Source: Cytobacillus firmus
GTDB lineage: Bacteria; Bacillota; Bacilli; Bacillales; Cytobacillaceae
Direction of reading: 5' to 3'
NCBI RefSeq assembly: GCF_023657595.1
Contig: NZ_CP098323.1
Coordinates: 2,690,001 to 2,754,000 of the forward strand
Length of the DNA stretch: 64,000 nt
Under the pieces are notes generated by a model. The model saw nothing but the letters and a program-made list of their open reading frames with translations, searched no databases and had not been told where the DNA came from. Both the position numbers and the translations under genes were made by a program. This document shows, piece after piece, positions 17,421 through 26,692 of the stretch (within the stretch, counting starts at the first letter, position 1; each line of letters begins with the position of its first letter).

Positions 17421-18539
17421 TTGAAAAACATCCCTATTAAACAGGTCTATTTTTATATCATATTGGCAATATGCATAGCTGCCTCCGTACTGTTTGTCCA
17501 AAACAATGATTCTTTTTATGAACGCACAATCGCTGTAGTAAAGGAAGTCAAACTTGTTCAATCTGAAGAAATTACGGATACTTCCGATAATGAAGACCGT
17601 ATATATGAACAGCGGATTATAGCCGAAATTACAAATGGAAAGTTAAAAGGACAGCATATTCTCATAACAAATCAGTATTCAAAATCCAAAGCTTATGACT
17701 ATGAAATTCAAAACGGCCAAAAATTATTTGTATCCATGAAGGAGAAAACAGCAGGTTCTGCAGAATTAAGCGGGGATATTCTTGATTTGAAGAGAGATCA
17801 TTACATACTGCTGACAGGATGGATCTTTATCCTGATACTGCTCTTTGTCGGTAAGAAGCAAGGCCTCTTTTCCATCATCAGCCTGGCTGTAAATGCTGTA
17901 CTGCTTTCCTATGCATTGGATGTTTATCTAAAGAATCCGGAAATAAGCCTGCTGCTGATATGCAGTGCGGCAGTCATCCTATTTTCGGTTACCTCCCTTC
18001 TGCTCGTAAACGGCTTTAACGAAAAGACATATGCTGCCATTATCGCAACGCTTGCGGCAACATTTTTGTCATTATTGATCACTTATCTGGTCATTTGGCT
18101 AACTGGCGCGAAGGGTCTGAGATACGAAGAGCTCCAGTTTATAACCAGGCCCTACCAAATGGTGTTCTTAGCCGGTTTATTTATCGGCTCATTAGGAGCG
18201 GTTATGGATGTAGCCATTACCATGTCATCTTCACTGTTTAGCTTATATGAAAAGAATAACAGCATTCCCGTGCAGGCTCTAAAGCGCTCTGGAATGGAAG
18301 TGGGCAAAGACATTATGGGCACCATGACGAATATCTTGTTTTTCGCCTATATCAGCGGCTCCATTCCGATGCTTATTTTGTATATAAAAAATGACTCACC
18401 GCTCGGATTCAGCCTATCCATGAACCTTTCACTGGAATTAGCCCGGGCACTTGCCGGAGGAATCGGAATCGTGATCACCATTCCGATTGGCCTGTATACT
18501 GCCATATATTTCATTAATAGAAAGAGGGCACGAAAATGA
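17421..18539 (+). CDS. YibE/F-family membrane protein (first of pair)
   Basis: 372-aa polytopic membrane protein of the YibE/F family, whose function is unknown. One N-terminal helix, an extracytoplasmic domain of about 110 residues, then about seven helices; the 'GSLGAVMDVAITMSSS' stretch (near 255) is the family hallmark. The open frame begins at 17292, but that region overlaps a terminator; the TTG at 17421 follows GGAGG by six bases and gives MKNIPIKQVYF. The stop overlaps the next start as ATGA, so the pair is translationally coupled. Confidence 0.85.
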   Translation: MKNIPIKQVYFYIILAICIAASVLFVQNNDSFYERTIAVVKEVKLVQSEEITDTSDNEDRIYEQRIIAEITNGKLKGQHILITNQYSKSKAYDYEIQNGQKLFVSMKEKTAGSAELSGDILDLKRDHYILLTGWIFILILLFVGKKQGLFSIISLAVNAVLLSYALDVYLKNPEISLLLICSAAVILFSVTSLLLVNGFNEKTYAAIIATLAATFLSLLITYLVIWLTGAKGLRYEELQFITRPYQMVFLAGLFIGSLGAVMDVAITMSSSLFSLYEKNNSIPVQALKRSGMEVGKDIMGTMTNILFFAYISGSIPMLILYIKNDSPLGFSLSMNLSLELARALAGGIGIVITIPIGLYTAIYFINRKRARK

Positions 18540-19303
18540 ATGCAATACTAGTGCTGGCAGCCATATTATTTATTCTGATGACCCTTATAGGCGGAAGAAA
18601 AGGAGCCAGATCATTTTTTGCGATCTTCCTCAACTTCGGAGTGATTATTTTCATCCTTTTCTTTATGAACGATCCAAACATCAATCCCATTTTCGTTACA
18701 TTAATTGCCTGTGCCTTTATTGGCTGTATCAACCTGTTTTTTATAAATGAAGTGAACATTAAGACGATAACGGCCTTTCTGGCTTCAATCATTACTACGA
18801 TCGTTCTCATTGTGTTCATTGTCATCATTGCGGAAAAGGCGATGATTCAGGGATTTGGTGAAGAAGAAATAGAAGAGTTAAGCATATTTTCCCTTTATAT
18901 TGGGGTTGATTTCGTTAAAGTGGCTGCGTCCGTCATCATCATGAGTACAATAGGCGCCATAACGGACGCTGCCATGGCCATTTCTTCTCCAATGCGTGAA
19001 ATTCATTATCATCACCCGGACATTAGCAGAAAAGAATTATTCCAATCCGGCATCAGCATCGGCAAGGATATTCTCGGAACAAGCACCAACACATTATTTT
19101 TCGCCTTCTTCGGCGGGTATTTAGCACTGCTGATATGGTTTAAAGACCTATCCTATTCACCAGGTGAAATTATCAATTCAAAGATTTTCAGCGGCGAGAT
19201 GATTACAATCTTCTGTGCAGGAATTGGAGTAACAATGGTGATTCCTATTACTTCCTGGATTACCGCACTCTATTTGGTGAAAAGAGGAAATTCGGCTGAA
19301 TAG
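18536..19303 (+). CDS. YibE/F-family membrane protein (second of pair)
   Basis: 255-aa membrane protein, about seven helices, with the same hallmark 'GAITDAAMAISSPMREI' and 'GKDILGTSTNTLFFAFFGG'. It probably forms a complex with the preceding YibE/F protein. The final 80 bases of this gene recur as a decayed copy at 20671-20765, indicating a past duplication. Confidence 0.85.
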   Translation: MNAILVLAAILFILMTLIGGRKGARSFFAIFLNFGVIIFILFFMNDPNINPIFVTLIACAFIGCINLFFINEVNIKTITAFLASIITTIVLIVFIVIIAEKAMIQGFGEEEIEELSIFSLYIGVDFVKVAASVIIMSTIGAITDAAMAISSPMREIHYHHPDISRKELFQSGISIGKDILGTSTNTLFFAFFGGYLALLIWFKDLSYSPGEIINSKIFSGEMITIFCAGIGVTMVIPITSWITALYLVKRGNSAE

Positions 19304-19540
19304 CTTAAGAAATAAATGTACATGGTCAATTATTTTATTTATTGAAAATGACACCCCGTAAGGATGTCCCGATTGAATTAATAATGGACGGGAAAATAAT
19401 AGAGAAGAATACTTCTGAGAAATTTAGTGAGCAATAGATTAAAACTGGATGCAGAAAAAGAAATCTGCAGATTTCAATATCCCGTTCGCGGGGAGTTATT
19501 TTTTTATATAACGAAATAAACATCTGACCGGCAGCCCGCC
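19304..19540. other. Gene-poor stretch with two tiny frames
   Basis: After yibF come two short plus-strand frames of about 30 codons each: one begins MTPRKDVPIELIMDGKIIEK, the next begins (GTG) MSNRLKLDAEKEI and ends FFYITK. Neither has a convincing ribosome site or a family I recognise. They may be debris of a lost gene. A GC-containing CCCG...CGGGG element followed by TTTTTTT near 19490-19505 could be a terminator. Confidence 0.3.
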
Positions 19541-19640
19541 ATTAACCTGCTTTAGGAATCTCATCGGCTGAGCTTCCAATTTGCGAATAGGAAAAGTTCT
19601 TCGTCCATCTGGGAAATAGAACCCGTCGCCTTATCCCACC
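19541..19640 (-). pseudogene. Internally deleted remnant of a DUF817 gene
   Basis: On the minus strand this reads TIRKLEAQPMRFLKQ, then VNGG. It matches the N-terminus of the intact DUF817 protein at 21416-22222 (TIRKLEALPMRSLKQ) joined directly to its C-terminus (LKQVKGKTAG). At DNA level 19557-19590 matches 22180-22213 almost exactly and 19541-19556 matches the 3' end near 21438. The middle, about 240 codons, is gone; the joint falls at a short repeat (AAGCAG) present at both ends of the intact gene. The upstream flank is also alignable. Confidence 0.7.
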
Positions 19641-19754
19641 TGCAATGCCAATAAAAAAAGGACTGCTTCTGCAATCCCTGTAAAACTAAATTTATATTAA
19701 TCATATGAACAAGCCAATTATTATGCGATCTATATTATTAAAAGGTTTGTAATT

Positions 19755-20606
19755 TTAAAGTTTAATCTTCAATAAGCTTTGTAATGCTTTTTGAAGACTT
19801 GTGGCCACTTCAATGTGAGAAATATTGATCCCCAGGTGAATCATTGTTTGAGCAATTTCAGGTCTGATTCCTGTTAATGTAGCTTTAACACCTAAAAGCA
19901 TCAATGATTCTACAACTCTAATTATTCGGTTTGCAACCATCGTATCCACAACAGGAACGCCTGATAAGTCGATAATGATATGCTCCAAAAAATACTCATT
20001 GCTTTTTGTAAGAGCCTTCTCCATTAATTCCTGGGCTCTTTGAGTATCAATATCTCCTATCAAAGGCAGGATTCCGATTTTATCAGTGATTTTAATAACT
20101 GGAATCGATAATTCCAATGCTGCCGCTTCTGCTAAATTAATACGTGTGTAGAATTTCTTAGAATATGAAATACTCAGCCAATGAACAGCCCGATCCACCA
20201 CAGAATCAAAGTCTGAAATGATTTCATAGAATTGTGCTATTGTCAGTTCCCGCTGGGATGCGTCGTCCCTGATAATACGGCCAATGAGGTTTCTATAATC
20301 CCTGACTTCCTTTAGTGCTATATCAATTGGGAGACTATAATTCACTAATGTGTCTACAGCTTCCTCTCCCCATTCATTAAGAATTTTATAAGTTGTTTCT
20401 TTATCACTTGCAATTGAATGTGCATAGATCTCGATTATATTTTCTCGCCATTGCTGTAATCTGGTACCCATTGATTCTGAAATCTGGTTGGATTCTAAAT
20501 CTTTTTTTTGCTTGATTAATTCATGCTTTCTTCTGAGAATGTTCTCAGAAATTTTCTTCTTATAATCAACCTTTGTGTGATTGATCAGGGTAATCCTCTC
20601 CCTCAT
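19755..20606 (-). CDS. RsbR-family stressosome protein (STAS domain)
   Basis: 283-aa RsbR paralogue. The N-terminal half (about 1-150) should be a non-haem globin-like sensor; the C-terminal STAS domain (about 160-280) has 'HIIIDLSGVPVVDTMVANRI' and 'ATLTGIRPEIAQTMIHLGI', which carry the two threonines phosphorylated by RsbT in B. subtilis RsbRA. It acts in the stressosome controlling sigma-B. No RsbS or RsbT gene is nearby, as is common for extra RsbR copies. An AGGAGA site lies somewhat far (about 13 bases) from the ATG, so the start is less sure. It sits between decayed copies of yibF and DUF817. Confidence 0.88.
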   Translation of the reverse strand: MRERITLINHTKVDYKKKISENILRRKHELIKQKKDLESNQISESMGTRLQQWRENIIEIYAHSIASDKETTYKILNEWGEEAVDTLVNYSLPIDIALKEVRDYRNLIGRIIRDDASQRELTIAQFYEIISDFDSVVDRAVHWLSISYSKKFYTRINLAEAAALELSIPVIKITDKIGILPLIGDIDTQRAQELMEKALTKSNEYFLEHIIIDLSGVPVVDTMVANRIIRVVESLMLLGVKATLTGIRPEIAQTMIHLGINISHIEVATSLQKALQSLLKIKL

Positions 20607-20670
20607 GTTGAGACCTATCTCCTAATATAACATAGAAGAATGCGGCAAAAAAAGGAACTTCTGACCTTAA

Positions 20671-20765
20671 TGGAGTAACAATGGTGATTCCTGTTACTTC
20701 TTGGTTTACCGCACTGTATTTGGTGAAAAGAGGAACTTCCGCTGAATTGCTTAAGAAATTAATAT
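20671..20765 (+). pseudogene. 3' fragment of a second yibE/F gene
   Basis: These bases repeat the 3' end of the intact yibF gene (19225-19320) with about 8 differences in the first 85. Translation gives GVTMVIPVTSWFTALYLVKR, identical to the intact protein at most positions. The stop TAG has become TTG, and nothing upstream of base 20671 matches. It is a truncated duplicate without a start. Confidence 0.85.
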
Positions 20766-20885
20766 GCATCTGTTAATTAATCGGTTCCCATCCAATTACA
20801 AGGATTAATTACCCATTTTTAACATTTTATGGTATTTACTGATAAATATCGTCCATACTAGCTACCAGTAAAATGAGGTGAACCT

Positions 20886-21377
20886 ATGCACTGCATCCTT
20901 GTATTATTGGTCAGCATTCTTTCTTACATAAAAGGCGACTGGAAAAACTGGGAAAGATATTATCCCACCATGCTGTATATTTCCGTGGCATCTTTTATTT
21001 ATGAATTTATTTCTCATAGCCATTTTCACTTATGGGAACTTGAAAAAGGGTTTTTGAATCTGATGGGCGTACACTTATTGCATAACATTATTATTAATCC
21101 TTTAATTGGCTTTGTGTTTTTTTCTAATTATCCCAGCTGTCTTGAACATAAAATTTTATATTATGCGCGATGGATGTTTTTGTTTTGGGCGGCTGAATGG
21201 CTGGCATCCCACTTTCATTTCATATCCTATCATAATGGGTGGAATATCTGGTGGTCTTTTCAATTTGTGGCCATCATGTTTCCGATGATCCGTTTACACT
21301 ATATCCATAAACTCCGGGCACTATTTCTTTCCGTTCCGATTGCTGCCCTTTATTTGTTCTTGTTTGATTATCTATAG
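20886..21377 (+). CDS. CBO0543-family membrane protein
   Basis: 163-aa protein with about five hydrophobic segments and several His/Trp-rich loops (WELEKGFLNL, 'HFHFISYHNGWNIWWSF'). The layout matches small membrane proteins of spore formers annotated as CBO0543 family, whose function is unknown. The ATG has a GAGGTG site five bases upstream. Two related loci occur in this window, at 51117 (broken) and 53147. Confidence 0.7.
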   Translation: MHCILVLLVSILSYIKGDWKNWERYYPTMLYISVASFIYEFISHSHFHLWELEKGFLNLMGVHLLHNIIINPLIGFVFFSNYPSCLEHKILYYARWMFLFWAAEWLASHFHFISYHNGWNIWWSFQFVAIMFPMIRLHYIHKLRALFLSVPIAALYLFLFDYL

Positions 21378-21415
21378 AGACCATGCTGATTGATCCTGCC
21401 AAGTAAATTAGATGG

Positions 21416-22222
21416 TTATTGCCCTGCAGTCTTCCCCTTAACCTGCTTTAGGGTGGCAACGATCAGGAAGCTGACAATCACCAGCAAAAGCCAGGAACTC
21501 ACTTTCCCCAAATGAACAAGGCTCCACGCCTCTGCCTGATTCGGATACTCCCAGGCCCCAAAGAATGTCGCAATATTCTCAGCTACCCATATAAAGAACC
21601 CGATCAGAACAAAAGAAAGCGCAATAGGCATTCGGTAACCCTTTCCGCCAACCTCATAACGGACCCAGGATTTCCAAAATACAATGATCACCAAACCCGA
21701 CAGCCACCAGCGGATATCAATCCAAAAATGGTGCGTGAAAAAATTTAAATAAATTGCAGCGGCAAGTGGCACTACTGCCAGGAATGGCGGCCACTTGATC
21801 AGGTTAACCTTCAGCCTTCTCCACGCCTGGCAGAGATAACTTGCTACACTGGCATACATGAAGCCGCTGTACAAAGGAACCCCAAAAACTTTGGAATACC
21901 CCTCCTCCGGATATGCCCACGAGCCCATATGTACCTTAAAAAGTTCGAGTGCAAGGCCAATGATGTGGAACAGCGTGATAACCTTCAACTCATCCTTCGT
22001 TTCAAGCCCTGATTTCAGCATCGCCCACTGCATCAGAAGACAGATGATCAGCAGCCAGTCATACCGCGGGAGAAAAGGCATCGGCAGGAATTTAGTTAAA
22101 GCTAAAGAAGCAAAAATGACAACAGGAAACAAACAGGACAAGGCCTGCTCCCAGCCGAAACGAAACAGCTGCTTCAATGATCTCATGGGCAGAGCTTCCA
22201 ATTTGCGAATAGTCAATTGCAT
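21416..22222 (-). CDS. DUF817 membrane protein
   Basis: 268-aa integral membrane protein with about eight helices. The stretches 'FRFGWEQALSCLFPVVIF', 'GLETKDELKVITLFHIIGL', 'HMGSWAYPEEGYSKVFGVPL' and 'GFMYASVASYLCQAWRR' are the conserved core of DUF817; function unknown. I use the ATG at 22222, seven bases after GGGGA, rather than one six codons earlier that lies upstream of that site. It follows the XRE regulator by 38 bases and is probably in its operon. Confidence 0.85.
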   Translation of the reverse strand: MQLTIRKLEALPMRSLKQLFRFGWEQALSCLFPVVIFASLALTKFLPMPFLPRYDWLLIICLLMQWAMLKSGLETKDELKVITLFHIIGLALELFKVHMGSWAYPEEGYSKVFGVPLYSGFMYASVASYLCQAWRRLKVNLIKWPPFLAVVPLAAAIYLNFFTHHFWIDIRWWLSGLVIIVFWKSWVRYEVGGKGYRMPIALSFVLIGFFIWVAENIATFFGAWEYPNQAEAWSLVHLGKVSSWLLLVIVSFLIVATLKQVKGKTAGQ

Positions 22223-22260
22223 CCGAAATTCCCCTTTCATGGGACGATGAATCTGTCCCC

Positions 22261-22470
22261 TTATTCATCACTGCGGTACTCCAGGATATCTCCAGGCTGA
22301 CAGTCCAGTGCTTTGCAGATGGCCTCCAAAGTTGAAAACCGGATCGCTTTTGCTTTTCCATTTTTTAAAATAGAGAGATTGGCCATTGTGATTCCTACCC
22401 TCTCTGAAAGTTCCGTTACACTCATTTTCCGTTTTGCGAGCATCACATCAACATTGATTATAATTGTCAT
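22261..22470 (-). CDS. Small XRE-family regulator (YozG-like)
   Basis: 69-aa Cro/C1-type helix-turn-helix protein: 'MSVTELSERVGITMANLSIL' is the recognition pair and 'FSTLEAICKALDCQPGDILEY' the family's C-terminal signature. GAGGTG lies six bases before the ATG. It lies nine bases after the DUF2975 gene, a pairing seen in many Firmicutes, and probably controls that operon. Confidence 0.9.
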   Translation of the reverse strand: MTIIINVDVMLAKRKMSVTELSERVGITMANLSILKNGKAKAIRFSTLEAICKALDCQPGDILEYRSDE

Positions 22471-22479
22471 GTTCTCACC

Positions 22480-22962
22480 TCAGACCGTTAAATCATTTTC
22501 TGATTTGATATCAATTGCCTCTTGCAGCAGCTTTTGGAGAACAGCCGCAAACACTGCGATAACCATCGAAGCAAAAGGAACTACCATTCCGACGAAGATG
22601 ACACCTGGGGCATCGTCAATCTCTGCAAAAACATAGAATAGCGGCAGGACCAGCACATGCAAACAGGCAATGGTGATGGCACAGTATTTAATTTTCTTTA
22701 ATGCGATGACAGATAAATCCGAGAACGCTTTATTTTTGTCAATATAGCGCAAAAGTTTGAAAGCCTGATACAGTGCAAAGTAAAACGGTATCGTAGACCC
22801 ATAAAATACGATGTAAACCCAATACTTAAAAAAAGCAAACTTCGGCAGCAATTCACCTGCGACCTTTCCCAGCTCAGGCACTAAAAAAATGCACAAAACT
22901 AAAATTGGGACTCCTAATAGAATAACGGCTATTTTTAAAAACAGCGTTGTTACCTTTTCCAT
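22480..22962 (-). CDS. DUF2975 membrane protein
   Basis: 160-aa protein with four transmembrane segments and a short charged C-terminus, the DUF2975 pattern ('FYGSTIPFYFALYQAFKLL', 'NKAFSDLSVIALKKIKYCAI'). These proteins nearly always precede a small XRE regulator, as here. The ATG at 22962 has GAGGTG six bases upstream; the frame opens nine codons earlier. Function unknown. Confidence 0.85.
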   Translation of the reverse strand: MEKVTTLFLKIAVILLGVPILVLCIFLVPELGKVAGELLPKFAFFKYWVYIVFYGSTIPFYFALYQAFKLLRYIDKNKAFSDLSVIALKKIKYCAITIACLHVLVLPLFYVFAEIDDAPGVIFVGMVVPFASMVIAVFAAVLQKLLQEAIDIKSENDLTV

Positions 22963-23246
22963 AAAAAGCACCTCACTTCTTATTTTCAATTTGATTGTAT
23001 TCTAATTTTTATCGTTTTTCAATAAATATTTTGTGTAATTTAATATTTATTTATTGCATCTTATGATGTTTTACTGTTAAATAAACGCATAAAATACGAT
23101 TCTATGCCATCTTGCCAGACGTTTAATGAATTCTTTTATAAATATATAAAATTCTAAGTGTACTAATTTTGATCATTCTGCATGAATTCTTCAAATTTAA
23201 GAAATATAATTGAAAATAGATGTTCCAAAAGAATCGGGTGATATAA

Positions 23247-24641
23247 ATGAAGAAACTTTCAATAAAGCTTGGAATCGTATTTTTTCTGATTATCTTTAGC
23301 CTGGAGATTTTTATGTTTTTCTTTTTGCACGCGGCACTGGTAGATTCAAGAATAGAAGAGGAGTTTTTTTCTTTGCAAGCCAGAGGCAACGCCCATAGGG
23401 ACATTCTCGAAAAGCATTTTGAACCAGATACTATCTCTCATGTAACCTTAATGGAATCCGAGGCAAATACCGATGTTGTGATCACCGATATGAATGGTCA
23501 ATTACTTGGTTCATCAGTAAAAAGCATCGATATTCAAGACCATATTAACCGTTCAGACTCCGATATCCCGCGTGACGGAGAGGTTGTTGACGACAACTGG
23601 AAAGAGGGAAAGTTTATCTCAACGGTAAGTCCTATAGATATTAATGGCGAAACGTCTGGCAAGGTTTTTATGTTTCAGGAAACAGCTTCTATACACTCTT
23701 TAATCGAAAGACTTAATAGACACTTTATATTAACAGGACTAATAGCTGTTTTTTTAACCTTAATCGTTATTATATTTCTTTCTAAAGGCCTTGCTAAACC
23801 TTTAATAAGAATGAAGGAAGCAACTTCTAAAATCAGCAAAGGAGATTTTACTATTTCTCTCCCAAAAAACAGAAATGACGAACTTGGCGATTTAGCAAAT
23901 TCTATTTCTCAGCTTGCCAGTGACTTAAATTATTTAACACAAGAGCGGAACGACTTTTTGGCGAGCATCTCACATGAACTCAGGACTCCCCTCACATATA
24001 TAAAGGGCTATGCAGATATCGTACTTAAACGTAATTTATCAATTGAGGACCGTGATAAATATTTAATTATTATTCATGAGGAAGTAAATCGTCTTTCTGA
24101 TTTAATTAAGGATCTTTTTGATCTTGCAAAAATGGATAAAAATTCATTCGTTATACAGAAAAGGCCTATAGACTTAACTGACTTTTTTCTGAAAATAGAG
24201 CAAAAATTTTCTCCGGCTTTCCAAGAAAAAGAACTGGAATTTGAAGTAATTTGTCCAGAGGGAGCAGTTATTATCGCTGACCCTGCCAGGCTTGAGCAAA
24301 TCATTTTTAATTTACTGGATAACGCTATTAAACACTCTTCACCCGGGGCCAAAACATTTCTATCTGTAAACAATAAAAAGAAGGATGTCTATATTAACGT
24401 TCGAGATACTGGAAAAGGGATTCCCGAAGAAGACCTGCCATATATTCTAAACCGCTTTTATCGTGTAGATAAGTCCAGAACTAGATCTTTAGGAGGAACA
24501 GGTTTGGGGCTCGCAATTGTAAAGGAGCTTGTTCTAGCCCATGGGGGTACAATTGCAGTAAAAAGCAAGGAAGGAATAGGAACTGAATTTGAGCTTGTCT
24601 TTAAAGGAGCAGATAATATTGAAAACGATACTATTAGTTGA
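23247..24641 (+). CDS. Sensor histidine kinase
   Basis: 464-aa membrane kinase: helix 1 (about 8-30), extracytoplasmic sensor (30-165), helix 2 (165-190), HAMP (190-240), HisKA with the phosphorylated His in 'SISHELRTPLTY', then ATPase boxes N ('FNLLDNAIKHS'), G1 ('VRDTGKGIPEEDL'), F ('NRFYRVDKS') and G2 ('GGTGLGLAIV'). The response regulator overlaps its 3' end by 23 bases. Next to YdhK and copper-type genes, so a metal or envelope signal is possible (inference). AT-rich relative to the flanks. Confidence 0.95.
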   Translation: MKKLSIKLGIVFFLIIFSLEIFMFFFLHAALVDSRIEEEFFSLQARGNAHRDILEKHFEPDTISHVTLMESEANTDVVITDMNGQLLGSSVKSIDIQDHINRSDSDIPRDGEVVDDNWKEGKFISTVSPIDINGETSGKVFMFQETASIHSLIERLNRHFILTGLIAVFLTLIVIIFLSKGLAKPLIRMKEATSKISKGDFTISLPKNRNDELGDLANSISQLASDLNYLTQERNDFLASISHELRTPLTYIKGYADIVLKRNLSIEDRDKYLIIIHEEVNRLSDLIKDLFDLAKMDKNSFVIQKRPIDLTDFFLKIEQKFSPAFQEKELEFEVICPEGAVIIADPARLEQIIFNLLDNAIKHSSPGAKTFLSVNNKKKDVYINVRDTGKGIPEEDLPYILNRFYRVDKSRTRSLGGTGLGLAIVKELVLAHGGTIAVKSKEGIGTEFELVFKGADNIENDTIS

Positions 24642-25296
24642 TGATGAATCTAGAATGATGGATTTACTTGCCCTGTATTTAACCCCAATAGGTTTTAAAT
24701 GCGTCAAAAAGTCATCTGCAATAGAAGCAATCAGGTTTATAGAAACTCAGCCCGCAGATTTAGTACTATTAGATGTGATGATGCCTGAAATGGATGGCTG
24801 GACAGCATGCAAAGAATTAAAAAAAGTCAGAGATATCCCGATTATCATGCTTACCGCGAGAAGTGAGAAACCTGATATTGTTAAAGGGTTAAAATTAGGA
24901 GCTGATGATTATATTTTAAAGCCTTTTGATGAAGAAGAACTTGTAGCAAGGATTGAAGCAGTACTTAGAAGAACTGCAACAGACGAAGAGTTCATTTCAT
25001 TTAAGGGGCTTATACTTAAACCAGATTCCTATGAGCTTTATTTTAAAGATAAAGAGGTATTACTGACACCCAAAGAATTTGCAATGGTACAGTTATTCAT
25101 AAGTAACAGAAATAAGGTTTTCTCTAGAGATCACCTAATTGAATCGGTTTGGGGATATGGTGTCTCGATTGAAGACCGTACGATAGACTCTCATGTTAGA
25201 AACATACGAGAAAAACTGAGAAAAGCAGGATTTCCCGCTGACGATTATTTGTTAACCGTTTGGGGCGTTGGATATAAATGGACAGGAAAGGAATAG
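24619..25296 (+). CDS. OmpR-family response regulator
   Basis: 225-aa regulator. Receiver domain with 'LVDDE', phosphoacceptor Asp in 'LVLLDVMMPEMDGW' and Lys in 'ILKPFDEEEL'; winged-helix output with 'LTPKEFAMVQLF' and 'DRTIDSHVRNIREKL'. The TTG at 24619 lies nine bases after AAAGGAG and gives MKTILLVDDE, the normal family start; the frame opens ten codons earlier. Pairs with the overlapping kinase. Confidence 0.95.
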   Translation: MKTILLVDDESRMMDLLALYLTPIGFKCVKKSSAIEAIRFIETQPADLVLLDVMMPEMDGWTACKELKKVRDIPIIMLTARSEKPDIVKGLKLGADDYILKPFDEEELVARIEAVLRRTATDEEFISFKGLILKPDSYELYFKDKEVLLTPKEFAMVQLFISNRNKVFSRDHLIESVWGYGVSIEDRTIDSHVRNIREKLRKAGFPADDYLLTVWGVGYKWTGKE

Positions 25297-25318
25297 ATAG
25301 AATCTAGACAACCAAAAT

Positions 25319-25357
25319 AAAAAGTCGAATTCTTGCCAATGGAATCGACTTTTTTTG
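25319..25357. terminator. Terminator between the regulator and ydhK
   Basis: Stem AAAAAGTCGA (25319-25328) with TCGACTTTTT (25345-25354), then more Ts. It has A- and T-runs on both sides, so it can serve both converging transcripts. Confidence 0.85.
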
Positions 25358-25385
25358 GTTTGCATTTTTTATGCTGTTTTTTTAT

Positions 25386-26003
25386 CTATTTTGTTGAGGA
25401 CAGCTCACTTTCTGTTACCCATTTATGATTTTTCACTTCTTTGCCGTCGGTTGTCGTAGTAAAGTCAACCATGTAAACAGTTGTTTGTTCAGCTGAGTCA
25501 ATCTCTGCCGCTGCACCATCCATGCCTTCCATATGGTCTGCATTTACAGTAACTTCTTCTCCAGGTTCAAGCGGTTCATCTCCAGCTCCTTCTAACTCCT
25601 CATGTATCACCCATTTATGGTCTTCCACTCTTTCTCCCCCGGTTGTTGGGGTATATGAGATCGTATAAACAGTAGTATTATATGCACCTGCAATAGTTGC
25701 TTCAGCGCCCTTCATACCCGGCATATGATCAGATTCAATAATTGCTTTGCTTCCAACTTCATGAGTTGGTGAAGCAGCTTCTTCCAAACCTTCAGGAACT
25801 TCACCCGATCCTGACATATCCATATTGCTATGATCCATGCCTTCCATATTACCTTGGGTCTCTTCCGTGTTCTCAGTCTCGTTGCTTTCATTATTTTCCG
25901 TATTTTCTTCATTTGCATTTGAACAGGCTCCTAATAGTAATAAAAGAGCTGTAAGCAATACAAATAAGATTGATTTCCTTAAATCTTTTTTGAACATGCA
26001 CAT
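25386..26003 (-). CDS. ydhK: YdhK-family lipoprotein (DUF1541 repeats)
   Basis: 205-aa lipoprotein: signal peptide with lipobox 'LLLGACSN', an acidic Asn/Glu linker, a Met/His stretch 'GMDHSNMDMSG', and two DUF1541 repeats of about 55 residues. Each repeat contains 'DHM.GM.GA.A' and 'TTVY...T..G..V..HKWV'. The Met/His motifs suggest copper contact, though the role of YdhK is unknown. Start ATG at 26003 follows AGGAGGAG; an ATG two codons later is equally possible. Confidence 0.88.
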   Translation of the reverse strand: MCMFKKDLRKSILFVLLTALLLLLGACSNANEENTENNESNETENTEETQGNMEGMDHSNMDMSGSGEVPEGLEEAASPTHEVGSKAIIESDHMPGMKGAEATIAGAYNTTVYTISYTPTTGGERVEDHKWVIHEELEGAGDEPLEPGEEVTVNADHMEGMDGAAAEIDSAEQTTVYMVDFTTTTDGKEVKNHKWVTESELSSTK

Positions 26004-26225
26004 ATCTCCTCCTAAAGCAATTTATATTATCATACCTATAAAATGTGCAGAAATTATGATGTATGCACTTTAACCAAATTCATGCTTTAAATGTATTCCC
26101 CGCTGATTAAATTTTATCTCTCGCTGGCTTTTCAATTTATTTGCTTTAGACTTAAAGTATAGTATCCTTTTAGAAAGATCTATCCATACAATTCCCATTT
26201 TCCTTTCCTGTTATATTAAAAAGGG

Positions 26226-26621
26226 GTGAAGAAATTGTGCTTTTCTCATAATCTACTAGAAATGGAAGCCCTAAAACTATGTGAGGAGATTAGGGAACAA
26301 TCTATTTATAAACTAACAGGTATAACTGCTGGTGGTGAATGCATTATTGTTAAAGGAGGGAGCTCTATACAAGACAATCTAAATTTAAACCCCGGTGCCT
26401 CCTTACCTTTGATTGCAAAGGTCATGCTTGAAGATTCTGATGGACGGTGTTTTTCGGTTAAAACAGATGAAGCAGGGCTTCAGTTTGCTAAAGGCCTTAT
26501 TACTTATAAAGAATATGTTCGTCTTCAGTCTAAAGAAAGAAGAAAGTTAACTATTGTTTTTATAGCTTCAGCGGGCGTGTTTGTTTTATTGGGCTGGTCT
26601 TTAATAAAGTTTTTGCTTTAA
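26226..26621 (+). CDS. Small tail-anchored protein, unknown
   Basis: 131 aa (from GTG) of which the last 25 form a membrane anchor (LTIVFIASAGVFVLLGWSLI). The soluble part has no motif I recognise; 'YKLTGITAGGECIIVKGG' resembles a small beta fold. The start could be the GTG at 26226 or the TTG at 26235, which sits nine bases from AAGGGG. No operon partner. Confidence 0.6.
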   Translation: MKKLCFSHNLLEMEALKLCEEIREQSIYKLTGITAGGECIIVKGGSSIQDNLNLNPGASLPLIAKVMLEDSDGRCFSVKTDEAGLQFAKGLITYKEYVRLQSKERRKLTIVFIASAGVFVLLGWSLIKFLL

Positions 26622-26692
26622 TTGACTAAACAAGGAGTGGAGTACTCCTTGTTTCTTTTTTCTGCTGTTTATTGTTTCCTCATACGCTTTAA

